Part shown: positions 1 through 6,275 of the stretch, one piece after another
Layout of the letters: every line of letters begins with the position of its first letter
Position numbering within the stretch: the stretch's first letter is position 1
Assembly: GCA_003250175.1 (NCBI GenBank)
Contig: QKHD01000227.1
Location: 1 to 8,119, forward strand
Direction of reading: 5' to 3'
Origin: Helicobacteraceae bacterium
GTDB lineage: Bacteria; Campylobacterota; Campylobacteria; Campylobacterales; SZUA-545
DNA: 8,119 nt
Program-made: the position numbers and the translations under genes
Notes under the pieces: model-generated
Told to the model about the DNA's origin: nothing
The model's input: only the letters and a program-made list of their open reading frames with translations
Database searches by the model: none

Positions 1-2750
1 ACCCCTTCACAACGCGGGCAGAGCGCCTCTTCCGCCGTCGATGCGTACTTCCAGCAGCGTGGGCACTTGTGCAGGCTGGCCATAACGATGTTAAAGTGGT
101 CGTTCCCCACGGTAAAGCTGCGCAGCACCTCCGGAGCATCCGCTTCTTTCACTTCGCTTACCACAAACCAGTCCTGCGCTTCCGTGGCGGGAATGGCCAG
201 AAGTTTTTCCGCATCGGTATAGATGCTAAGCTCCAGGGTGCTCTTGATGATCTTCTCTTTTTTCAGCTCGTCTACTTTTAAAGAGAAGGCTTCGCGCACC
301 TCTTTGAGGTAACTGCCGTCGAGCTCGCTGCTGACTTCCGGCAGGGGCTGGTAGACAAAATCGAAGATATCCTTCGCATCGCCCTTCAGAACCGCCGGGG
401 CAAACTCCAGCACCTCGTCCGCCGTATAGGTCAGCACCGGAGCCACCAGACCCAGCAGGGTGCGCACGATGTAGAACATCGCACTCTGGCTGGCCCGTCG
501 GTGGGGATCGTTGGGCGCATCACAGTAGAGACGGTCTTTACAGAGATCCATGTAGATTCCGGAGAGCTCGACGGTTAAAAAGCCGTTGATACGGTGCAGA
601 CCCTTGGCAAAGTCATACCCGCTGAAGGATTTTTCCGCCTCCGCAAAGACCTTGGCCGCTTCCGCGAGAACCCAGCGGTCGAGCACGCCCAAGTCTTTGA
701 CCGCCACCGGGCTTTCCAGATCGCCGATGTTGGCCAGCAGAAAACGGAAGGTATTCCGCAGTTTGCGGTACTGCTCGCTCACCTGCTTGAGAATATTCTG
801 CCCCAGCTTCATATCGCCCTGATAATCGCTCAGCGCCACCCAGAGACGGAGGATATCGGAGCCGCTCTGCTTGCACACATCCTGCGGCTCCACGCCGTTG
901 CCCTTGGATTTGGACATCTTGTTGCCCTGCTCGTCCACGGTAAAGCCGTGGGTGATGATCGCCTTGTAGGGTGCGCGCTCATTGGTGGCACAGCTCACCA
1001 GTAGGGAGCTTTGGAACCAGCCGCGGTGCTGATCGCTGCCTTCGAGATAGACATCGGCGGGGAAATCCCCCGCGTCATAGGCACGGCTGCCCAGAACGGC
1101 GTACTGCGTCGAACCACTGTCAAACCAGACGTCGAGAATGTCGGTGACCTTTTCCAGATCGTCCGCATTGAGACCGCTTCCGGGATAGAGCAGCTCGGCC
1201 ACGTCGCGGGTGTACCACGCATCGGCACCCTCTTTTTCAAAGATCATGGCGATGTAGCTGGTCACTTTGTGATCCAGGATCGCTTCGCCCGTTTTTTTGT
1301 TGCGGAAGAAGGCGATGGGAACACCCCAGTCGCGCTGACGGGAGATACACCAGTCGGGGCGGTTTTCGATCATGCTGCGCAGACGGTTGCGGCCCGTCTC
1401 CGGATAGAAGGTGACCTTTTCGATTTCGCCCAGGGCCACCTGACGGAGCGTCCGGCCATCATCGGTAAAGGGTTCGTCCATGACGATAAACCACTGCTTG
1501 GTCGCCCGGTAGATAACCGGCTTGTGGGTTCGCCAGCAGAAGGGGTAGCTGTGGGTAAACTTGGAGGCTTTGCGCATCGCCCCGTTGCCCTCCAAAAAGG
1601 CGACGATCTGCTCGTTGGCTTTAAAGACGTGGGTGCCCACGTAGCTCGCCGCATCGGGAAGCAGCCCCAGGCCGACGACGGTTTCGTCATAGCAGCCCGC
1701 TTCGTTGACGGGCATGATGATCTCGTCGCTGTAGTTCAGCCAGACGTGGTAGTCCTCTTCACCGTGGCCGGGAGCCGTGTGAACACAGCCCGAACCGCCG
1801 TCCATCAAAACGTGGTCGCCCAGCACGATCACCGAAGGCCGGCCGTTGAGCGGGTTGACGGCTTCCTGTTTTTCCATCGCTTTGGGATCCAGGGTTTTGA
1901 CCGCATCTCCGGAGACGACACCCTCTTCTTTGAGGGCTTTCAGGCGTGGTTCCGCCACGACGAAACCGTCGCTGGTCAGTACGTAGCTCTCCTCCGGATT
2001 CAGGGCGATCCCCATATTGGCCGGAAGGGTCCAGGGGGTGGTGGTCCAGATGATGACGGCGGCTTTTCCGGAGATGCCAAGCCCCGCTTTGGCCGCGTCG
2101 CTCAGTTCAAAGGCGACGTAGATGGACCAGTCTTCCTTATCCTGATACTCCACTTCCGCTTCGGCCAGGGCGCTCTTGGCAGCCCAGGACCAATAGACCG
2201 GTTTTTTGCGCTCTTTTAACAGACCCTTTTCCGCGATGCGGCAGAGTTCGCGGTAGATGTTGGCCTCAAAGGCAAAGTCCATGGTGACGTAGGGCTTTTC
2301 CCAGTCGGCGACAACGCCAAGACCCTTAAAGCCGTCACGCTGCACACCCACAAAGTGGCTGGCATGATCGCGGCACATCTGGCGGAGTTCCTGCTTGGGC
2401 ATGCTCTCTTTTTTCTCGGTGCCGACCTTGGTTTCGATCTGGTGCTCGATGGGCAGACCGTGGCAATCCCAGCCGGGGGTAAAGCGCACGGCCTTGCCGC
2501 GGAAGTAGTGGTATTTGGTCACCATGTCCTTGAGGATTTTATTGAGCGCGTGGCCCAGGTGGATGGCGCCGTTGGCGTAGGGAGGGCCGTCGTGGAAGGT
2601 AAAGAGTGGCGCGCCCTCGCGGTTTTTCTTCATCCGCTCATAGACGTCTTCGGTAAACCATTTCTCGTAGCGTGCCGGTTCGTTTTGGGCCAGGTTCCCC
2701 CGCATGGGGAATTCGGTTTCGGGCAGTAAGAGGGTGGTTTTGTAGTCCAT
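1..2750 (-). CDS. ileS: Isoleucyl-tRNA synthetase, 3' end cut by window edge
   Basis: Cytoplasmic class I aminoacyl-tRNA synthetase that charges tRNA-Ile with isoleucine. The frame is open for 916 codons from ATG 2748-2750 to the window edge and reads MDYKTTLLLPETEFPMRGNL at its start. Visible landmarks are the HIGH-type signature HLGH at residues 64-67, GWDCHG at 93-98, the CP1 editing-domain signature TTTPWTLPAN starting at about residue 236, and KMSKS at 611-615. A C-terminal zinc finger is formed by C896/C899 and C911/C914. IleRS proteins with this finger are usually a little over 900 residues and end soon after the last cysteine pair, so only a few residues should be missing. The start is supported by GGAG 7 nt upstream and by a TATAAT box about 30 nt upstream. 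The sequence most resembles Campylobacterota IleRS as I remember them. No stop or frameshift interrupts the frame. Confidence 0.98.
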   Translation of the reverse strand, partial: MDYKTTLLLPETEFPMRGNLAQNEPARYEKWFTEDVYERMKKNREGAPLFTFHDGPPYANGAIHLGHALNKILKDMVTKYHYFRGKAVRFTPGWDCHGLPIEHQIETKVGTEKKESMPKQELRQMCRDHASHFVGVQRDGFKGLGVVADWEKPYVTMDFAFEANIYRELCRIAEKGLLKERKKPVYWSWAAKSALAEAEVEYQDKEDWSIYVAFELSDAAKAGLGISGKAAVIIWTTTPWTLPANMGIALNPEESYVLTSDGFVVAEPRLKALKEEGVVSGDAVKTLDPKAMEKQEAVNPLNGRPSVIVLGDHVLMDGGSGCVHTAPGHGEEDYHVWLNYSDEIIMPVNEAGCYDETVVGLGLLPDAASYVGTHVFKANEQIVAFLEGNGAMRKASKFTHSYPFCWRTHKPVIYRATKQWFIVMDEPFTDDGRTLRQVALGEIEKVTFYPETGRNRLRSMIENRPDWCISRQRDWGVPIAFFRNKKTGEAILDHKVTSYIAMIFEKEGADAWYTRDVAELLYPGSGLNADDLEKVTDILDVWFDSGSTQYAVLGSRAYDAGDFPADVYLEGSDQHRGWFQSSLLVSCATNERAPYKAIITHGFTVDEQGNKMSKSKGNGVEPQDVCKQSGSDILRLWVALSDYQGDMKLGQNILKQVSEQYRKLRNTFRFLLANIGDLESPVAVKDLGVLDRWVLAEAAKVFAEAEKSFSGYDFAKGLHRINGFLTVELSGIYMDLCKDRLYCDAPNDPHRRASQSAMFYIVRTLLGLVAPVLTYTADEVLEFAPAVLKGDAKDIFDFVYQPLPEVSSELDGSYLKEVREAFSLKVDELKKEKIIKSTLELSIYTDAEKLLAIPATEAQDWFVVSEVKEADAPEVLRSFTVGNDHFNIVMASLHKCPRCWKYASTAEEALCPRCEG

Positions 2751-2779
2751 GGCAGATCTCCGGCTTATAAAATGCCGCG

Positions 2780-2788
2780 ATTATAGCA
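2780..2788 (-). promoter_or_regulatory. Extended -10 promoter of ileS
   Basis: The minus strand reads TGCTATAAT here, a perfect extended -10 box preceded by a T-run (TTTTT) with no clear -35, which is a common Campylobacterota sigma-70 layout. The predicted transcript start lies about 23 nt before the ileS ATG. The box sits in the 60-nt gap between the upstream SDR-gene stop and ileS, so ileS can be transcribed independently. Confidence 0.7.
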
Positions 2789-2810
2789 AAAAGGGCGTTA
2801 AAGCAGGAGA

Positions 2811-3629
2811 CTAGTAGAAGCGTTCCGCGCGAACCAGGGTCGTACCCGGATTATCCAGGTCGATATCGCCCAGGCAGAGGTAGCGGGTGTAGACATCGTA
2901 CAGGGCCGGTTCAAACCGCAGTTTCAGCTGCGCCAGGGAGACCTTTTCCGGCAGCGCCACCAGGCGGGGAATGCGGCTGTTGTAGCGGTTGAGGGCTTCC
3001 CGCAGATTGAGCCGCTCCGGACCTTTGATGATGTAGTGGCGGTTCCATGCCTCGGCATGCTCCAGCACATACGCCAGGTTGCGCATGACATCGTCGATAT
3101 AGACCGGGGCAAAGCGCTTTTCCAACGCATTTTTCGCCATAAAGGGCAGCTTGGAAACCTCCCGCATCAGCTCGTCAAACAGGCTGCCGCGGCCAAAGAT
3201 CACCGTGGGGGAGAAGGTGACATACTCCAGCCCCGATTTTTCGATAATCCGGTCGGCAAAAAGCTTGGCGCTGGTGTAGCGCTCATCGGCCAGATTGCGC
3301 ACGTCGGCATAGCTGGAAAAGTGAATGATCTTTTTGATGCCGTTCTTTTTGGCATACTCCACCAAAGCCCGCATGGTGTCGGAGTAGCAGTTTTCATCCG
3401 ATTTGGGATGGGCACAGGCAATCAGGTCCGTGCAGTTGATAATCATCTCGATGGGGGCGTCAAAGGTGATCCCCTCCAGCCCGCGCCGCAGATCGAAAAG
3501 GAGGTTGTTGGATGCCTTTTCGTTAAAACGCTTCAGGGAGAGATTAATGAAGTTGTACTCTCTAAAATGGTCGATCACGGCCCGTCCGATGTAGCCGCTC
3601 CCGCCCAGGAGAAGAATATTCTTTCTCAT
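2811..3629 (-). CDS. NAD(P)-binding SDR / epimerase-dehydratase family protein
   Basis: 272-residue protein with an N-terminal Rossmann fold. The glycine motif G9-xx-G12-xx-G15 (LLLGGSGYIG) directly follows the first strand. The putative SDR catalytic residues are Y118-xxx-K122 (YTSAK), with serines at 105-106 (HFSS) in the place expected for the active-site serine. The later segment (SPTVIFGRGSL, PVYIDDVMRNL) matches the NAD-dependent epimerase/dehydratase or NDUFA9-like atypical SDR pattern. The substrate cannot be told from sequence; a nucleotide-sugar or quinone-related role would be a guess. The start at 3629 is chosen because the glycine motif lies so close to the N-terminus that little can be missing, although the Shine-Dalgarno sequence is weak. 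It ends 60 nt before ileS and begins 72 nt after the ppk2 stop, on the same strand as both. Confidence 0.88.
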   Translation of the reverse strand: MRKNILLLGGSGYIGRAVIDHFREYNFINLSLKRFNEKASNNLLFDLRRGLEGITFDAPIEMIINCTDLIACAHPKSDENCYSDTMRALVEYAKKNGIKKIIHFSSYADVRNLADERYTSAKLFADRIIEKSGLEYVTFSPTVIFGRGSLFDELMREVSKLPFMAKNALEKRFAPVYIDDVMRNLAYVLEHAEAWNRHYIIKGPERLNLREALNRYNSRIPRLVALPEKVSLAQLKLRFEPALYDVYTRYLCLGDIDLDNPGTTLVRAERFY

Positions 3630-3679
3630 TGTGTTGTTACTCGCTATCCGCTCTTGGTATTCGCCTTGTTATGGGGCGC

Positions 3680-3688
3680 ATCATACCA
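3680..3688 (-). promoter_or_regulatory. Putative extended -10 promoter of the SDR gene
   Basis: The minus strand reads TGGTATGAT, that is TGn followed by a 5/6 match to TATAAT, about 50 nt upstream of the ATG at 3629 and just after the ppk2 stop. No convincing -35 is seen. The location suits an independent promoter, but read-through from ppk2 is also possible because no clear U-tailed terminator separates the two genes. Confidence 0.4.
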
Positions 3689-3701
3689 TAGCCCACCATG
3701 A

Positions 3702-4532
3702 TTAGTAATTAATCAGGTGGGAGTAGAGGTTGACGATATTGGGGTCGCTGGCCAGGGTCGTACTGGCGTTTTCCTTGCCCTGATACTCGATATGGGAGAG
3801 AACGTCCTTGATCACATTGAGACGCGCCCGTTTTTTGTCGTTGGCGTTGACGATGATCCAGGGCGCGTAGGGGGTGTGGGTGCGGGCGAGCATCTCGTCC
3901 TTGGCCTTGGTGTATTCGTCGTAAAGGGCCAGAGATTTTAGGTCCATGTCGGAGAGTTTCCAGCGCTTGAGCGGGTCATGCTTGCGGGCATCGAGGCGGA
4001 ATTTTTCCTCGTCCTGGCTGATCTCCAGATAGTACTTAAAGAGCAAGACGCCGTCTTCGACCATCATCTGCTCAAACATCGGCACCTGGTTCATAAACTT
4101 CTGATACTCCGCCGGAGTACAAAAATCCATCACCTTCTCGACCCCTGCGCGGTTATACCAGCTGCGGTCAAAAAGGACGATCTCGCCGGGGTCCGGAAGG
4201 TGCTTGACGTAGCGCTGAAAATACCACTGCCCCTTCTCCACGTCGGAGGGTTTTAAAAGGGCCACGACCCGGGCACCCCGGGGGTTGAGGTGTTCGGTGA
4301 TGCGTTTGATCATCCCCCCTTTGCCGGCGGCATCGCGCCCTTCAAAGAGGATCAGGACCCGTTTGTTGTTTTTAATGACCCAGTTTTGCAGCTTGATCAG
4401 TTCGACCTGGAGGTGTTCGAGTTCCCGTTCATAGATGCTGTTGCGCAGCTTTCCGTCTTTGCCGAAAATATCGGGATGGGTCTCGTGCAGCGAGGGTTTG
4501 GGGGTTTCTTTCTTGTGTTTCTTGGAGGACAT
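3702..4532 (-). CDS. ppk2: Polyphosphate kinase 2 family protein
   Basis: 276-residue one-domain PPK2, which in this family transfers phosphate between inorganic polyphosphate and nucleotides, typically making NTP from NDP. Residue positions count from ATG 4530-4532. Walker A is GRDAAGKG at 65-72 (D67, K71). Walker B is FDRSWYNRAG at 121-130 (D122, R123). A basic lid-like stretch (RLDARKHDPLKRWKLSD) lies at about 179-195. Length and the single domain fit class I PPK2; exact nucleotide preference is inferred. The frame stays open far upstream to 5072, but that part is antisense to the CinA gene and lacks PPK2 character. Two ATGs are plausible, 4541 (MKAMSS) and 4532 (MSSKKH). The latter is preferred because AAGG lies 10 nt before it but only 1 nt before the former. 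Divergent from the CinA-like gene. Confidence 0.93.
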   Translation of the reverse strand: MSSKKHKKETPKPSLHETHPDIFGKDGKLRNSIYERELEHLQVELIKLQNWVIKNNKRVLILFEGRDAAGKGGMIKRITEHLNPRGARVVALLKPSDVEKGQWYFQRYVKHLPDPGEIVLFDRSWYNRAGVEKVMDFCTPAEYQKFMNQVPMFEQMMVEDGVLLFKYYLEISQDEEKFRLDARKHDPLKRWKLSDMDLKSLALYDEYTKAKDEMLARTHTPYAPWIIVNANDKKRARLNVIKDVLSHIEYQGKENASTTLASDPNIVNLYSHLINY

Positions 4533-4564
4533 TGCTTTCATGCCTTTTTTGGGTTGCTTTCCAA

Positions 4565-4570
4565 TATAAT
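4565..4570 (+). promoter_or_regulatory. Putative -10 box of the CinA-family gene
   Basis: Perfect TATAAT 28 nt upstream of the ATG at 4599, preceded by T-rich sequence (TTTTTT at 4545-4550) and without a recognisable -35, as often in Campylobacterota. It shares its bases with the ppk2 -10 on the other strand. Confidence 0.55.
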
Positions 4571-4574
4571 AGCA
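4566..4574 (-). promoter_or_regulatory. Putative extended -10 promoter of ppk2
   Basis: The minus strand reads TGCTATTAT, a TGn extension plus a 5/6 match to TATAAT. It is about 34 nt upstream of the preferred ppk2 start and would give a 5' leader of about 26 nt. It overlaps the -10 box of the divergent CinA-like gene base for base. Confidence 0.5.
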
Positions 4575-4598
4575 CACAATCCCCCGAAAGGACGCGCC

Positions 4599-5684
4599 AT
4601 GAATGCCCTTCTGACGGTTCATGACACCCTGGACGCTTCGCCCTTTTTGCGCAGCTACCTCACCCGCCATTACGAAAGCGCCATCGGCCGAATCGATCTG
4701 GAGATGCGCCTGGGCGAACAGAACAAAGAGCTGATTTTTACCCTCCACCATCTCAGTGAAATGGCCCGAAACCTCCTTATTGTGACCACCCCGCGCACCC
4801 TGGCGGTGATCGGAAAAATCCTCGCCACGCTCTCCGAGAGCGACATGCAGACCCGAAACGACCTGCTCATGCCCGCAAGTGCCGAGATGTACGACACCCA
4901 CGGCTATCTGATGCGGCTGGGTGACTGTCACATTCAGGTGGTGCGCTACGAAACAGAAGGCGAACTGCCTCCGGTACATCTCAAAGACTCCCGGGCTGTA
5001 CTCAGCCTCAACCTCTTCGGTATGGCTCCGGAGGATGCCGATATTCTGCTTACCGGAGCGGCCAAACGCCACCGCGTCCGCCTAAGCAGCCACCCGCATA
5101 TCGGCGGCTGGAGCGTCATGGAAGTCAGTGCAACCCAGGAGAGCGACATCCGGGGCTTTCTGGAAGAGACCGCCCTGCTCTTTGCCGGCAAGGTCTGGGC
5201 GGGAGACTCCATCGCCCGCCACCTAGTCGAACGGCTGAATGAGCTGGGCCGTACTTTCACCTGCGCCGAGAGCTGCACGGGCGGTCGGATCGCATCGCTT
5301 ATTACCGATATCAGCGGCTCGTCGGCCGTCTTTGACGGCAGCATGATCACCTACGCCAACCGGGTCAAACACGACTGGATCGGGGTCAACGAAACCAGCC
5401 TCATCGCCTACGGTGCCGTCAGCAGCGCCGTGGTCGAAGAGATGGCCGCAGGTATCCTGGACTACTCCGGAGCCGACTACGCCGTGGCGGTCAGCGGTAT
5501 TGCCGGCCCCGGCGGCGGCAGTGTGGAAAAACCGGTAGGTACCGTCTACATCGCCTGCGCCTCCCGCAAAAAAGGGGTCAAAAGCGAACGGCTGATGCTC
5601 CGGGGAGACCGGGGTCATATCCAGGCATCCGCCTCTTTTCATGCCCTTCGTCTCCTTTTGGAGACCTTTCCCGAATTAATATAG
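4599..5684 (+). CDS. CinA-family protein, C-terminal NMN amidase (PncC) domain with atypical N-terminus
   Basis: 361-residue protein. From about residue 203 to the end it is a clear CinA C-terminal domain: CAESCTGG at 222-229, GSSAVFDG at 240-247, GAVS at 272-275, SGIAGPGGG at 299-307 and KPVGTVYIA at 311-319. This domain in PncC/CinA deamidates nicotinamide mononucleotide to nicotinate mononucleotide in the NAD-recycling pathway. The first 200 or so residues lack the GDELL and TGGLGPT signatures of the MoaB-like CinA N-domain. Residues 150-200 could correspond to the CinA middle domain, while 1-150 are unrecognised, with a hydrophobic stretch around 59-77. The start at 4599 has AAAGGA 6 nt upstream; the open frame further upstream is antisense to ppk2. 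GC-rich codon use agrees with ileS. Probably only the deamidase activity is present, so I give no gene symbol. Confidence 0.88.
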   Translation: MNALLTVHDTLDASPFLRSYLTRHYESAIGRIDLEMRLGEQNKELIFTLHHLSEMARNLLIVTTPRTLAVIGKILATLSESDMQTRNDLLMPASAEMYDTHGYLMRLGDCHIQVVRYETEGELPPVHLKDSRAVLSLNLFGMAPEDADILLTGAAKRHRVRLSSHPHIGGWSVMEVSATQESDIRGFLEETALLFAGKVWAGDSIARHLVERLNELGRTFTCAESCTGGRIASLITDISGSSAVFDGSMITYANRVKHDWIGVNETSLIAYGAVSSAVVEEMAAGILDYSGADYAVAVSGIAGPGGGSVEKPVGTVYIACASRKKGVKSERLMLRGDRGHIQASASFHALRLLLETFPELI

Positions 5685-5686
5685 AT

Positions 5687-5722
5687 AACCAAAAGGGAAT
5701 TTCGGAAAAAATTGGTTTTTTT
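5687..5722 (+). terminator. Possible weak intrinsic terminator after the CinA-like gene
   Basis: AACCAA (5687-5692) can pair with TTGGTT (5712-5717), and T's run on to 5722. The stem is short and the 19-nt loop is large, so this is tentative. It begins 3 nt after the stop codon and ends just upstream of the tRNA promoter. Confidence 0.35.
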
Positions 5723-5733
5723 CCTCCAATCGC

Positions 5734-5762
5734 TTGACTTTTAAAGTTTTAGGTATTATAAT
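5734..5762 (+). promoter_or_regulatory. Near-consensus sigma-70 promoter of the tRNA operon
   Basis: TTGACT (5734-5739), a 17-bp spacer and TATAAT (5757-5762). Transcription should start near 5769-5770, about 36 nt before the tRNA-Lys gene. The C-rich stretch after the -10 (CCCCCC at 5764-5769) resembles the GC-rich discriminator of stable-RNA promoters under stringent control; that regulation is inferred. Confidence 0.85.
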
Positions 5763-5805
5763 TCCCCCCACGAAACGACGTAAATCGCTTCGCGTTCTTT
5801 AACAT

Positions 5806-5881
5806 GACTCTTTAGCTCAGCTGGTAGAGCATCTCACTTTTAATGAGGGGGTCGTAGGTTCGAATCCTACAAGGGTCACCA
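5806..5881 (+). tRNA. tRNA-Lys (anticodon TTT)
   Basis: 76 nt including encoded CCA. Acceptor stem GACTCTT/AAGGGTC with one T-G pair, D stem GCTC/GAGC, anticodon stem TCTCA/TGAGG around the loop CTTTTAA (anticodon TTT), T arm GTAGG-TTCGAAT-CCTAC, discriminator A. First gene of a four-tRNA operon. Confidence 0.98.
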
Positions 5882-5895
5882 TCACTTTTATAAGT

Positions 5896-5971
5896 GTCCC
5901 CATCATCTAGCGGCCAAGGATGCCACCCTTTCACGGTGGTCACAGGGGTTCAAATCCCCTTGGGGACGCCA
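5896..5971 (+). tRNA. tRNA-Glu (anticodon TTC)
   Basis: 76 nt including CCA. Acceptor stem GTCCCCA/TGGGGAC, anticodon stem CCACC/GGTGG around the loop CTTTCAC (anticodon TTC), T-loop TTCAAAT, discriminator G. It starts 14 nt after tRNA-Lys. Confidence 0.98.
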
Positions 5972-6019
5972 TTTTTTGGTAAAAATATCTTTGGCTAACA
6001 CAACAATAACCAACAAGAC

Positions 6020-6095
6020 GGTCTCTTAGCTCAGTTGGTAGAGCGCTACCCTTACAAGGTAGATGTCACTAGTTCGAGTCTAGTAGGGACCACCA
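6020..6095 (+). tRNA. tRNA-Val (anticodon TAC)
   Basis: 76 nt including CCA. Acceptor stem GGTCTCT/AGGGACC, anticodon stem CTACC/GGTAG around the loop CTTACAA (anticodon TAC), T-loop TTCGAGT. A 48-nt spacer separates it from tRNA-Glu. Confidence 0.98.
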
Positions 6096-6124
6096 TATCT
6101 TGTGGTGCTTTTCTTAATTTTAGT

Positions 6125-6201
6125 GGTCCGGTAGTTCAGTCGGTTAGAATGCCTGCCTGTCACGCAGGAGGTCGCGAGTTCGAGTCTCGTCCGGACCGCC
6201 A
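6125..6201 (+). tRNA. tRNA-Asp (anticodon GTC)
   Basis: 77 nt including CCA. Acceptor stem GGTCCGG/CCGGACC, anticodon stem CCTGC/GCAGG around the loop CTGTCAC (anticodon GTC), T arm CGAG-TTCGAGT-CTCG, discriminator G. Last gene of the tRNA operon and the likely integration target of the neighbouring element, whose integrase gene ends 75 nt downstream. The gene is intact, as expected when the element restores the 3' end on insertion. Confidence 0.98.
6165..6201 (+). other. Candidate att core in the 3' end of tRNA-Asp
   Basis: Tyrosine integrases of islands and phages commonly recombine within the anticodon-to-3' part of a tRNA gene, and an integrase converges on this one at close range. The core limits cannot be drawn because the second copy (the other att site) is not inside this window. 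The position is inferred from context only. Confidence 0.5.
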
Positions 6202-6248
6202 CTATAAGTCCTCTCATAGAAACAAATCCAAACATCCAAAACTCAATG

Positions 6249-6270
6249 TGTGCAGTAACTGTGCAGTAAC
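6249..6270 (+). repeat. Perfect 11-bp tandem repeat, candidate arm-type site pair
   Basis: TGTGCAGTAAC occurs twice back to back (6249-6259 and 6260-6270), in the non-coding 74 bp between the tRNA-Asp CCA end and the integrase stop codon. Adjacent 10-11 bp direct repeats beside the core are typical of arm-type sites bound by the N-terminal domain of lambda-type integrases. The function is inferred from position. A weaker ATCCAAA repeat pair lies nearby at 6226-6232 and 6234-6240. Confidence 0.7.
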
Positions 6271-6275
6271 TTTTT

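Noticed and set aside
1011..2219. Open frame of about 400 codons on the plus strand inside ileS
   Set aside because: Exactly antisense to conserved IleRS sequence; its composition is that of a shadow frame in GC-rich DNA and no domain is visible.
3660..3701. Dyad ATGGGGC...GCCCACCAT between ppk2 and the SDR gene as a terminator
   Set aside because: Pairing needs a bulge and no T-run follows on the relevant strand.
4290..4598. N-terminal extension of the CinA-family gene
   Set aside because: Antisense to the ppk2 5' half; the good Shine-Dalgarno and TATAAT both place the start at 4599.
4533..5072. N-terminal extension of ppk2 reaching back to 5072
   Set aside because: This part is antisense to the CinA-family gene, has no PPK2 features, and the start at 4532 with its promoter explains the gene.
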